18,587 nt of DNA from an uncultured Anaerostipes sp. (GTDB taxonomy: Bacteria; Bacillota; Clostridia; Lachnospirales; Lachnospiraceae), in NCBI GenBank assembly GCA_900756035.1, contig CAAEIR010000024.1, positions 1-18,587 of the forward strand. The letters run 5' to 3'. Numbering within the stretch: the first letter of the stretch is position 1; each line of letters opens with the position of its first letter. The position numbers were made by a program, and so were the translations under genes. Under the pieces are notes generated by a model. The model did not search any database and had not been told where the DNA came from. It saw nothing but the letters and a program-made list of their open reading frames with translations. Positions 8,653 to 15,479 of the stretch are shown piece by piece.

Positions 8653-8830
8653 GTTATGCACGAATTTCCAGTTAAGAATAGATTTGTTTAAAAAAACACT
8701 AAAATGCAGAAAAAGCAATTTTGTTACAAAATCTATAATTGAGTGCATAAACCCTATTAAAATCGAGAAACGTGCGTAAAGTCACCAAAATGCAGAAAAA
8801 AACAATAAAGTATTATTTACGCACGTTTCT
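8653..8830. repeat. Iteron-like cGTGCrTAA motifs with a 15-bp perfect inverted repeat
   Basis: Four copies of a GTGC[AG]TAA motif occur in the virB4 downstream spacer: 8653-8662 (- strand), 8742-8750 (+), 8771-8780 (+) and 8816-8825 (-). The last two are the cores of a perfect 15-bp inverted repeat, AGAAACGTGCGTAAA at 8766-8780 against 8816-8830, separated by 35 nt. The inverted repeat is too widely spaced and lacks a proper T-run for a standard terminator. It suits a DNA-binding site for a dimer or multimer: an operator for the gene at 8881, an origin, or an oriT-type site. Confidence 0.65.
8697..8805 (+). repeat. Direct repeat AAAATGCAGAAAAA, two copies
   Basis: CAC[TC]AAAATGCAGAAAAA occurs at 8697-8714 and 8783-8800 with one difference in 18 nt, and both copies are followed by a CAA. 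The second copy lies inside the loop of the 15-bp inverted repeat. This adds a second repeat family to the same spacer, consistent with an organised protein-binding region, although A-rich sequence raises the chance of coincidence. Confidence 0.5.
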
Positions 8831-8880
8831 GAAAAAAAAGTAACCAATATACAAGAAAATAGCAAAAAGGAGTGAAATGT

Positions 8881-9462
8881 ATGAATGAGCGACGTTTGAG
8901 GCTAATGATGTCAGAAAATGTAGTGAATTTTCTAAAAGAGTTCCTTCCTTATTATCAATGTGTCATGGTATCACAAGTGGCTCAATTAACAGGAGAAAGC
9001 TTTAAAATCGTAAAAAGCGCAGCAAATGAATTGCAATCTGCAGGTTTTTTACGAATACAGAAAATCGGAAAACAGAGAGATCACGCATTGATTCTTCGTT
9101 CCAACGGAGCATCCTTAGATTTTATTAAAATACGTGCATTATGGATTCTGATTTTCGCAATGAAAGATTCCAACATTGAATACCATACGCCGGGTTCAAA
9201 GTTTTCCGGAGTTTTAATCCATTTTATTTTTGGAGGAAAACATTATGAAATACATCATTGCCCAGAAGACGGGGCCGTAATTTGCAATATGTATCTGAAA
9301 GTCGGGGATGAGTCCTATCAGAATGCCAAAGAAGACATTCCACAAAGAATTATTTTAGTTGAAAATTCAAAAGATATTTCTAAAATTCGTGGAACACACA
9401 TTTATGCTTTTGCAATGGCAGAAATTGACGGGAATATACGACTTTTTCAAGGGAAAGGGTGA
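8881..9462 (+). CDS. Winged-helix ICE protein, DUF5697-like
   Basis: A 193-residue cytoplasmic protein. ATG 8881 is preferred because AAAAAGGAG (8864-8872) sits 8 nt upstream; the in-frame GTG at 8872 overlaps that RBS. Residues about 10-70 look like a winged helix: a helix around NVVNFLKEFLPY, the helix-turn-helix SQVAQLTGESFKIVKSAANE, then the wing GFLRIQKIG. The C-terminal half is an alpha/beta domain of unknown role (GGKHYEIHH, RIILVEN). I associate it with the DUF5697 proteins of clostridial ICEs, which recall the replication-relaxation group, but from memory only. It is the first gene after the iteron-like spacer and is 7 nt from the next gene. A DNA-binding role, possibly at that spacer, is inferred. 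Confidence 0.6.
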   Translation: MNERRLRLMMSENVVNFLKEFLPYYQCVMVSQVAQLTGESFKIVKSAANELQSAGFLRIQKIGKQRDHALILRSNGASLDFIKIRALWILIFAMKDSNIEYHTPGSKFSGVLIHFIFGGKHYEIHHCPEDGAVICNMYLKVGDESYQNAKEDIPQRIILVENSKDISKIRGTHIYAFAMAEIDGNIRLFQGKG

Positions 9463-9469
9463 GAAAATC

Positions 9470-10150
9470 ATGGGTTATGACTTCTTGATGGATGATATTT
9501 TGGAACATACATGGAAATCTTATGGAAAATGGGACTTGGAACAAAAAAAAGAGTGCATCAAAAAAGCAAAACAAGGCATAAAACGGCTGGTTTGCGATAT
9601 CAAATCGTTAGAAAAAGAAGGGGATGGGGCAGCAGTTACAGGGTACGAAAATGCGCTGTTTGTGACCGATCAGCTAAGAACTTATTTAAGCTTGGTTTTG
9701 CCACAGGAATCCTTTGATGCCTTGCCCATTACCTATGACAAAAGACCCATTGAAATCTCCTATCAGAAGGATATTTTAAGAGTCCAAATCCCGTATATTT
9801 GCCCACGGGAACCAATCAAAAGAACGGAAGTTGAGCCGTTGAGAAGATCGTTCCAACGACAATTGGTGGCTTTCGATCTCCTCCAAAAAAGAGGGCATCC
9901 GTATGAGTCCTATGTGATTTTAGAGAAGTATATTTTAGAGGAATCTTATCAAAATCTTAGGGATCTGGATCGATTTACTTCCTCATTTTTGATTGATCCA
10001 TTGGTTCAAATGGTGGCAAAAGATGATAATTTGAATTATATGGTAAAGTATATTCGCACTGCAAAACACCAGGGCAAACAAAGGTATACAATCCTCTATC
10101 TTACGACACCGCAGACCTATCGAAGGTATCAGGATCTATTGGAAAAATAG
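9470..10150 (+). CDS. ICE accessory protein with RusA-like acidic pattern
   Basis: A 226-residue protein; ATG 9470 is chosen because AAGGGTGAG ends about 6 nt upstream and the previous stop is 7 nt away. An upstream in-frame ATG at 9359 would lie deep inside the preceding gene. Residues 1-90 are helical. About 105-226 read as beta strand ILRVQIPYI, a basic stretch, RDLDRF (164-169), a helix, then KDDNLNYMVKYI (184-195) and a final strand. In E. coli RusA, a Holliday-junction resolvase, the essential acids are D70, D72 and D91. Here D165, D167 and D186 have identical spacing, and both proteins have RDLD and a DD pair. The family Asn after DxD is Arg here, and the essential Lys (K76) position is Ser, so activity may be altered or lost. 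It may belong to a DUF family common in ICEs. The fold is inferred. Confidence 0.5.
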   Translation: MGYDFLMDDILEHTWKSYGKWDLEQKKECIKKAKQGIKRLVCDIKSLEKEGDGAAVTGYENALFVTDQLRTYLSLVLPQESFDALPITYDKRPIEISYQKDILRVQIPYICPREPIKRTEVEPLRRSFQRQLVAFDLLQKRGHPYESYVILEKYILEESYQNLRDLDRFTSSFLIDPLVQMVAKDDNLNYMVKYIRTAKHQGKQRYTILYLTTPQTYRRYQDLLEK

Positions 10151-10215
10151 AATAATTTTTATATTAATAAGAATGGAAACAAACACGATTTTTCTTACCA
10201 CTTTAATATAGTTAG

Positions 10216-10307
10216 AAGTACCAATTTTACCCATTTATTTTTGCAAAATAAGTATATAAAAATCGTTCATGTCAAAAAGTACCGATTTTACCCATTTATT
10301 TTTGCAA
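10216..10307 (+). repeat. 31-bp direct repeat, two copies, 61-nt period
   Basis: Copies at 10216-10246 and 10277-10307 begin AAGTACC and end with TTTACCCATTTATTTTTG plus CAA. They differ at one base of 31 (A/G at position 8). A partial third match (CCATTATTTTTG) follows at 10314-10325. The copies lie right after the RusA-like gene and before a hairpin. Long, nearly identical, evenly spaced noncoding repeats of this kind are typical of iterons at origins, or of binding sites for an element-encoded regulator. Confidence 0.75.
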
Positions 10308-10332
10308 TTTATCACCATTATTTTTGTTGAAA

Positions 10333-10361
10333 ATGGTGGAAATTGGGCATTTTCCAACCAT
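10333..10361. other. Imperfect hairpin next to the direct repeats
   Basis: ATGGTGGAAA (10333-10342) pairs with TTTCCAACCAT (10351-10361), leaving one bulged A, around an 8-nt loop TTGGGCAT. A second possible stem, CACCATT/AATGGTG (10312-10318/10332-10338), overlaps it, so the two would be alternatives. No T-run follows, so it is not a normal terminator. Placed beside 31-bp repeats in an ICE, it could be an oriT-like or replication-origin hairpin. Confidence 0.45.
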
Positions 10362-10504
10362 GGTCAAAATGTGGAAAAGGTTCAGACTTAGCCTAAAGTA
10401 TTTCAACACCGTAGAGTCGTGAGGGAAAAAATAGAAAGCAGAAAATTAAGGGAAAAGAGTCGAGGTTGGAAAAGAAAAAAAGGAAGGTGCAAGAACTTTG
10501 TGTG
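10362..10504. other. Noncoding, purine-rich stretch
   Basis: Nothing recognisable is seen here beyond a strong A/G bias on the + strand. A frame open from 10415 runs into the small ORF at 10505 but begins with a highly basic, low-complexity stretch that does not look like protein. Confidence 0.4.
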
Positions 10505-10603
10505 ATGGAAAGGTCGTTGTCCTGCAGGAGAGAAGTTCATATTGTCTATGATCCAAAAGGTGAATCATTGGATAGATGCTTCACAAAGCAGGATAGGAGA
10601 TGA
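10505..10603 (+). CDS. Doubtful 32-residue ORF
   Basis: ATG 10505 to TGA 10601-10603 encodes a 32-residue basic peptide with a plausible central strand (VHIVYDPKGESLDRCF). There is no good RBS at ATG 10505; a GTG at 10487 after AAAAAGGAAG is an alternative start. Clostridial ICEs often carry very small proteins of this look, and the ORF overlaps the next one by ATGA. It may also be noncoding. I do not recognise it. Confidence 0.25.
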   Translation: MERSLSCRREVHIVYDPKGESLDRCFTKQDRR

Positions 10604-10689
10604 AGGAACCGAATCTTAAAGGAACCGTTTTTAGTACATTATGGGATACTAACAATGGATGGAAGAATGAGAATCACCGAAAAGAATAA
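10600..10689 (+). CDS. Doubtful 29-residue ORF overlapping the previous one
   Basis: ATG 10600 overlaps the previous stop as ATGA, which suggests coupling, but AGGATAGGAG ends directly against the start codon with no proper spacing. The peptide contains NLKGT, the same five residues as positions 3-7 of the protein starting at 10743, encoded by different codons. It could be a decayed duplicate of that N-terminus, or chance. Confidence 0.18.
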   Translation: MKEPNLKGTVFSTLWDTNNGWKNENHRKE

Positions 10690-10742
10690 GAAATAGGGAA
10701 TTATTTCAAAGAAGAAACATACAGAATGGAGGGAAAGAAGAG

Positions 10743-12038
10743 ATGATGAATCTGAAGGGAACTGCAGGGAAAGTTTTGCAGATGATCGCAATGAGTGGAT
10801 GTATCAATTTGCAGGCGATGAGATATATGTACGAAGGGAAACTGGAACAGAGGAATCGGGATACACAGACCATTCGGAATCAAAAGATGGTAGAGAGGAC
10901 GAAGTATCAGCGTCCATCGACCTACTATCTTACAGATCTGGGCAAAAGATACCTATTATGCGATTATGCCACAGCACCGAATACAGCATTGTATCTGATC
11001 GGAAATACGCAAGAGAATGGAATGGAAACGAAGGATAAGACGATACAGGATCGAGGGAGAAAAGTAGGAGAATTGCTGATGCGTTTTTACACGCTTGGTT
11101 ATACACCATTTTTCACGGAAAAACCGGACTATTTTGGAATAGAAGGAGAAATTGTCCGAAGGTGCCGGATCTTAATTGAAGAAATGATGGACAATCCAAA
11201 ATGTAGCCTGCGTAAAATTGATCTAAAAACAGAAGTAACACCAGATGGAAATGAAATACAGCTACTAAGTCGAATGATGTACGAAGGAATGAAAGATTCA
11301 AGGAAACAAAAAAATCTGATGGAGGGAGGAATTGATGAAGAGTTGCGAAAGAAACATGAGAAGCAGTGTTTTTATACCGCCAGAGAGATCAAATCGGGAG
11401 ATATGAAAAATTTAGGACTTTATCAGAGTCGGATGTTGGGATTGCTAATGACAGAGATGAAAGCTTATATGGTGTATTATCCAGGAGATAAAGGCATGAG
11501 ATGGTATCGGCAGGCGGAATCGGATATGATGATGCACATTCAGCGGATCTTAGGAGAGAAAAAGGTTTATGGTGGAAACGGTGGAATGCTGGATCGACAA
11601 GTATTAAGCAATTTGTTTATTGTGAATAATTACGAAACCATTGTAAAAATTTTGTTGATGCGTGTGAACACGAATCTAAAATGGGATTCCTTTGATGATT
11701 TGAAAAGCTATTTTTGTACGACACAGGATATCCCCTTGCTGATCAATAAGAAATTAAGAGAGAGCTTTTCAAAGAAACTCATAGAAGCCTATCAATTGGA
11801 GATCCAAAACAGGAAACCGTATTACAACGGAGAGCGCTGTTACATCGGAACGGCATTTCAAGTTCAGGCAGCGAGAGCGATGGAGAATGATCGAGTGGTC
11901 TTTTGTTTGGAAAGCCAGAAAAAGATTTATGAGGAACATTTTGGGATGAAAGCGGTTGCAGTGGATGATTTATACAAAGAAGCAAAGGCGGAAGTCATGC
12001 AGCCACAAAAAAGAAAAAGGAAGGAATGTGTGCAATGA
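10743..12038 (+). CDS. Winged-helix ICE protein, replication-relaxation-like
   Basis: A 431-residue cytoplasmic protein with a clear start: GGAGGG (10728-10733) lies 9 nt before ATG 10743. Residues about 1-75 look like a winged helix: GKVLQMIAMSGCINLQAMRY, a basic recognition segment, then STYYLTDLGKRYLL, where TDLGKRYL is typical of such wings. The middle (about 110-290) holds a mixed alpha/beta region including RMLGLLMTEMKAYMVYYP. The C-terminus ends in a basic patch (PQKRKRKE). The arrangement recalls replication-relaxation-type proteins of Firmicutes mobile elements, but I cannot fix the family. It follows the 592-bp repeat-bearing spacer and overlaps the next gene by 4 nt (ATGA), so it heads an operon with the sigma4/alpha-CTD-like gene and virD4. 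A DNA-binding role at the spacer is inferred. Confidence 0.55.
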   Translation: MMNLKGTAGKVLQMIAMSGCINLQAMRYMYEGKLEQRNRDTQTIRNQKMVERTKYQRPSTYYLTDLGKRYLLCDYATAPNTALYLIGNTQENGMETKDKTIQDRGRKVGELLMRFYTLGYTPFFTEKPDYFGIEGEIVRRCRILIEEMMDNPKCSLRKIDLKTEVTPDGNEIQLLSRMMYEGMKDSRKQKNLMEGGIDEELRKKHEKQCFYTAREIKSGDMKNLGLYQSRMLGLLMTEMKAYMVYYPGDKGMRWYRQAESDMMMHIQRILGEKKVYGGNGGMLDRQVLSNLFIVNNYETIVKILLMRVNTNLKWDSFDDLKSYFCTTQDIPLLINKKLRESFSKKLIEAYQLEIQNRKPYYNGERCYIGTAFQVQAARAMENDRVVFCLESQKKIYEEHFGMKAVAVDDLYKEAKAEVMQPQKRKRKECVQ

Positions 12039-12775
12039 TTATAAAAAACTTAAAAACATTGAAGCGTTGTCCTTATCCTGAAAATTTAATGGTTGGATAC
12101 TTAGAGTTTAAGGAAGGGATCGCCCTGAATGAAGATCAGATGGAAGGATATCACTATGTGCTGTCTCAAATTCCGGAAATATTGCGAAAGTTTATTATAT
12201 CTCGTTATCAAGATGGAATGACTTATGAGGAAATTGATGTTGTATTGGGGAAATATCGAAACTGGACCTCGCAGCATATCCACAGAGCAATAGAGGAACC
12301 GCTTCAAAAAATATTAGAGGAATCTAGGGGTTGGATTGTTTATGGTTATGATATATACCGGAAACGAAAAGGAATGTTAGATGAGGCAGAGAAATTGTTC
12401 GAACAAAAAAGTCTTCAGGAATTCCAAAGGGGGAATACCGCGGTACGATTGGAAGATCTTCCGATCTTATCTTGTGAACTAAAAAGTGTCTTATGGGATT
12501 TAAACCTCAAAACCATAGAGGATTTAAAAGAACGACTTTGTTGCCAGGAAAAAATAAACTTGTCAACCTATGGAACCTTTTATACGGATAAGATCTTTTT
12601 ATGGAAGCCAGAGGTACGAAAAGAGTTTTTAGAATTTCTCTTTCAGTATGAAATGGTACCAGAAGATGCCATTTGTTATTCAATGTACCGAAAGGAATGG
12701 GAATCAAGTAAAAGAAAATTTCAACGAGATGAAAAACCAATAGATTTAATTCTTGATATAAGGGAAGTGGTGTAA
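12035..12775 (+). CDS. Sigma-region-4-like plus alpha-CTD-like regulator
   Basis: A 246-residue protein. ATG 12035 is preferred over the in-frame ATG at 12026: GGAAGGAA lies about 8 nt upstream and the start overlaps the previous stop as ATGA. Residues about 45-92 (LPEILRKFIISRYQDGMTYEEI onward) match the sigma-70 region 4 pattern, with L-x-x-R-Y-x-x-G-x-T-Y-E-E-I and a second helix ending in ALRK-like EPLQKIL. Residues about 137-175 (RLEDLPILSCELKSVLWDLN onward, then KTIEDLKE) match the helix-hairpin-helix of RNA polymerase alpha-CTD. No sigma region 2 is present, so it should not be a complete sigma factor. It may act as a DNA-binding transcription regulator of the element. It ends as TAATG, overlapping the virD4 start by one base. 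Confidence 0.55.
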   Translation: MIIKNLKTLKRCPYPENLMVGYLEFKEGIALNEDQMEGYHYVLSQIPEILRKFIISRYQDGMTYEEIDVVLGKYRNWTSQHIHRAIEEPLQKILEESRGWIVYGYDIYRKRKGMLDEAEKLFEQKSLQEFQRGNTAVRLEDLPILSCELKSVLWDLNLKTIEDLKERLCCQEKINLSTYGTFYTDKIFLWKPEVRKEFLEFLFQYEMVPEDAICYSMYRKEWESSKRKFQRDEKPIDLILDIREVV

Positions 12776-15240
12776 TGCGATTTGATGGAAGTGAAAAAGA
12801 AGAGAATCAGGGTGGAGAAAATGAGAACTATCAAAAAAGAATGTTAGAATTTCTGCTTCCGAAGAAGCGGGAAACGAAAATCAAGCATTGGTATCTGATT
12901 GCAATGGAAATCTTTGCATTTTACATGTCCGGATTTCTGGCGCAAACCATGAACGATGATCCCTTTGCAAGAATCAGGGGGATCTCAACAAATTTTTTTA
13001 CATGCGTATGGTCGGCACTTACGATTCAGCCAACGGGTTTGGTCCTTTTATTGTCGATCAATGCGATTGGACTTTTGTTTTATTATTATAAATTAAAGAA
13101 TTTGGACGGTGAGGATCTGGGATATGAAATTTCTGCCAAAAACACTTATGGTTCTGCTGCTTTTCTAACAAAAGAGGAAACTCATGAATGGGGTGATTTA
13201 ATACATTTTGAAAAAGAATTAAAACCGGACGAACTAGGAGATGTTTTAGGACGACATATTGATACCGGAGAACTGATCATTCGAAACGCGAAAAAAGGAG
13301 ACAATCGAAACATTGCGGTGTATGGTTCTCCCGGAGCGGGAAAATCAGTTGGAATCGTAAGGGTTCTTGCGCTGCAAACTTTACGTCGGCAAGAAAGTAT
13401 CATTTTTAACGATCCGAAGGGAGAGATGGCGAACTCCCTGGCAGATATGTACAAAAATGCAGGTTATAATGTAAGAATCTTTAATCTGGTAACTCCTAGT
13501 TTAAGTGATAGTTGGAATCCTCTGTACGGCTTGGAAGATGATAAGGACTTTGTTCCAATTCTTGCGGATATCATTATGGAAGGAACAAAGAAAGGAAAGG
13601 GAAGTCCGCAGGAAGGAACGGAATTAGTTTTGCTGCGAGCAGCGATCTATTATGTCATTGAGCAGTATCCGGAAGAAGATCATACATTAGAAAAAGTACA
13701 CAACCTATTATCCGCAAATAGTGCAAAGGGTATCACACATTTGTTTGAAGCAATTAGCGATCCAAGTTCTTTTGCTGTAAAAGAATACAGAGGCTATAAC
13801 AAATCGTCTCCAAACTTTAGTGGAAATGTAATCACAGGTGTGTGTTCAAGAATTAGTTTGTTTGCAACAAGTCTTAAAAATATTACAAAAACGAATGATA
13901 TTGACATGACACTTCCAGGGAAACAAAAATGTGCTTATTTCATTGTTATGCCAGATCAAACCAGAGCCTACGACTTTATTGCTGCGATGTTTTACACGAC
14001 AGCAATCAATCGCTTGGTAAAATTTGCGGATGCACAGGGGGTAAATGAGCGAGGTGAAAATTTGCCATTGCCAGTGGGGGTGCAACTTATGTTGGATGAG
14101 GCACCAAATACCGGGAAAATTCCAGATTTTGAAAAGAAAATCAGTACCATTCGTTCCAGAGGAATTTCGGCTACATTAATCATGCAGGGAATCAGTCAAT
14201 TGCAACGCACCTATGACAATATGGCATGGTCCAGCATTTTAAATTGCTGTGACGTTGAGATTGTGCTTCGAACCAATGAGCCGGAGACGCTAAAATACAT
14301 TTCGGAAAAAACCGGAGAAGCCAGTATTCATGTTGAAACGAAAGGAAACGTCCCGGACCAAACAAGAAACTCTGATGGACGACGAAGGGTTATGACGACG
14401 GATGAGGTTCGAAGATTGAAAAAAGATGAAATGATATTGATTCCATCCGGAATGAATGTATTAAAATGCAAAAAATATACATTTCTTGAACATCCGGATC
14501 GAAACAAAGTTCAGCCATATGCACATACCGTCTATCACATTCCGGAATGGAGAAAACCACAGATTCGTGCAGAGATTCGAAGCAAAGGAGAAGCTAGCCC
14601 ATATGGAATGGATGCGGAAGGAAATGTTTATTGGAAATCACAAAAAGAAAGAATACTCCCAAAAAACAAAAATTTGCAGGAAATGCAAGATGGGATTAGA
14701 ACAAAAGATTTCGAATCGGGATGGAAAGATACAGATCTTGGAGTTTCAGATCAACTGTCCGAACAACTTAAGGAATGGAAATATTCAGAGAAAAAAAGAA
14801 GAGGCGATCAAATGGCAGCAGGCAATGTATCGCAAAAAAAGGAAGAAGAGTGGATTCCACCAAATCAGCTAGGCTATGGGCCTATTGAACCGGAATCTCC
14901 CCAACCGATGACACCGAAAGTGAAAGAATCTCGTAGAGAGGGACTAGATACTTCCAATGCAGTGATGCCGGAATCGAAGGAACCTCGTAGGGAGAAAGAG
15001 GAACCAGAAGTTTCAAACAGAAAAGAAGAGAAGAAGGTTACCGATAAGAAGAGAAAACCAAAAAATAAACCAAAGGAGATATCTCCACCAATTCCTGTGG
15101 AACGAAAGCTGAAAGAAGTTACAAGCAACGGTCAGGAAGGACTTTTTCGTGGAAAGATGGAATCCGTAGAAGAAGAGGAAGAAATATTTGATTCCCAACC
15201 AATAGAAGAGGAAGAAGAAATGTTCGATTTGATGAATTAA
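12775..15240 (+). CDS. virD4: VirD4/TraG-type T4SS coupling ATPase
   Basis: An 821-residue coupling protein that delivers the relaxase-DNA complex to the conjugation channel. Two N-terminal membrane segments (about 38-60 and 80-100) anchor it. Walker A is GSPGAGKS (184-191) followed by FNDPKGEM, a family hallmark. Walker B is LMLDE (438-442), then APNTGKIP and STIRSRGISATLIMQGISQL, all typical of TraG/TcpA-like proteins. The tail (about 590-821) is hydrophilic, rich in Lys, Pro and Glu, with two RRE-type motifs (ESRREG, EPRREK) and a final double acidic box, EEEEEIFDSQPIEEEEEMFD. Such tails may bind the substrate or relaxosome; that is inferred. The start overlaps the previous stop (TAATG), so expression is probably coupled. 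Confidence 0.93.
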   Translation: MRFDGSEKEENQGGENENYQKRMLEFLLPKKRETKIKHWYLIAMEIFAFYMSGFLAQTMNDDPFARIRGISTNFFTCVWSALTIQPTGLVLLLSINAIGLLFYYYKLKNLDGEDLGYEISAKNTYGSAAFLTKEETHEWGDLIHFEKELKPDELGDVLGRHIDTGELIIRNAKKGDNRNIAVYGSPGAGKSVGIVRVLALQTLRRQESIIFNDPKGEMANSLADMYKNAGYNVRIFNLVTPSLSDSWNPLYGLEDDKDFVPILADIIMEGTKKGKGSPQEGTELVLLRAAIYYVIEQYPEEDHTLEKVHNLLSANSAKGITHLFEAISDPSSFAVKEYRGYNKSSPNFSGNVITGVCSRISLFATSLKNITKTNDIDMTLPGKQKCAYFIVMPDQTRAYDFIAAMFYTTAINRLVKFADAQGVNERGENLPLPVGVQLMLDEAPNTGKIPDFEKKISTIRSRGISATLIMQGISQLQRTYDNMAWSSILNCCDVEIVLRTNEPETLKYISEKTGEASIHVETKGNVPDQTRNSDGRRRVMTTDEVRRLKKDEMILIPSGMNVLKCKKYTFLEHPDRNKVQPYAHTVYHIPEWRKPQIRAEIRSKGEASPYGMDAEGNVYWKSQKERILPKNKNLQEMQDGIRTKDFESGWKDTDLGVSDQLSEQLKEWKYSEKKRRGDQMAAGNVSQKKEEEWIPPNQLGYGPIEPESPQPMTPKVKESRREGLDTSNAVMPESKEPRREKEEPEVSNRKEEKKVTDKKRKPKNKPKEISPPIPVERKLKEVTSNGQEGLFRGKMESVEEEEEIFDSQPIEEEEEMFDLMN

Positions 15241-15254
15241 GTATCGTGAACTAC

Positions 15255-15300
15255 TCGGTCATTGAATGGCCGAGAATTCCCGCTTTTTATCCCAAAAGAT
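15255..15300 (+). repeat. Palindromic repeat element, copy 1
   Basis: The core at 15255-15283 opens TCGGTCATTGAATGG, then CCGAGAATTCCCGC. Its first part folds as CTCGGTCA/TGGCCGAG (15254-15261/15267-15274, one G-U) with a TTGAA loop. The core is followed by TTTTT (15284-15288), 9 nt after the stem, so it is not a classic terminator although it could weaken transcription. It lies 14 nt after the virD4 stop. A copy differing at one of 29 positions occurs at 17505-17533, and the pattern tATCyyAAAAG after the core is also shared. Confidence 0.75.
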
Positions 15301-15391
15301 GAAGACATTGCCAAAGAGAAGAATTATGTGTAATTTGTCTTGATTAATAAAGTAATTTTTTTCACAAACAAAAGAAAAAAGCCCCCTTTTC

Positions 15392-15421
15392 TTGAACGTG
15401 GAAATGGTCAGTTGTTACAAT
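15392..15421 (+). promoter_or_regulatory. Sigma-A promoter for the helicase gene
   Basis: The -35 TTGAAC (15392-15397) and -10 TACAAT (15416-15421) are 18 nt apart, with 4/6 and 5/6 consensus matches. The -10 ends 58 nt before the helicase ATG. This would uncouple helicase expression from virD4. Confidence 0.55.
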
Positions 15422-15479
15422 CATAATAGGAAGAATGAAATAAACAGAAAAGACCGAAAACAAAAAAGGAGATCACATT

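Noticed and set aside
9359..9469. Upstream ATG 9359 as start of the RusA-like protein
   Set aside because: It would overlap the preceding gene by 104 nt and has no RBS; ATG 9470 has a clear one.
5242..11162. Shared 13-mer AATTGTCCGAAGG at about 5240 and 11150
   Set aside because: The second copy lies inside a well-formed coding frame (EIVRR) and the match does not extend. One such 13-14-mer match is expected by chance in 18.6 kb.
260..14250. Possible self-target of the first RNA's guide: TTAAATTGC after the leader also occurs near 14236 in virD4
   Set aside because: Only 9 contiguous bases match in an AT-rich window, below any meaningful guide match, and the guide start is not known precisely.
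15370..15391. AAAAGCCCCCTTTT as a terminator
   Set aside because: The stem is at most 5 A/T-rich pairs with a C-only loop, and it lies directly upstream of a better promoter candidate.
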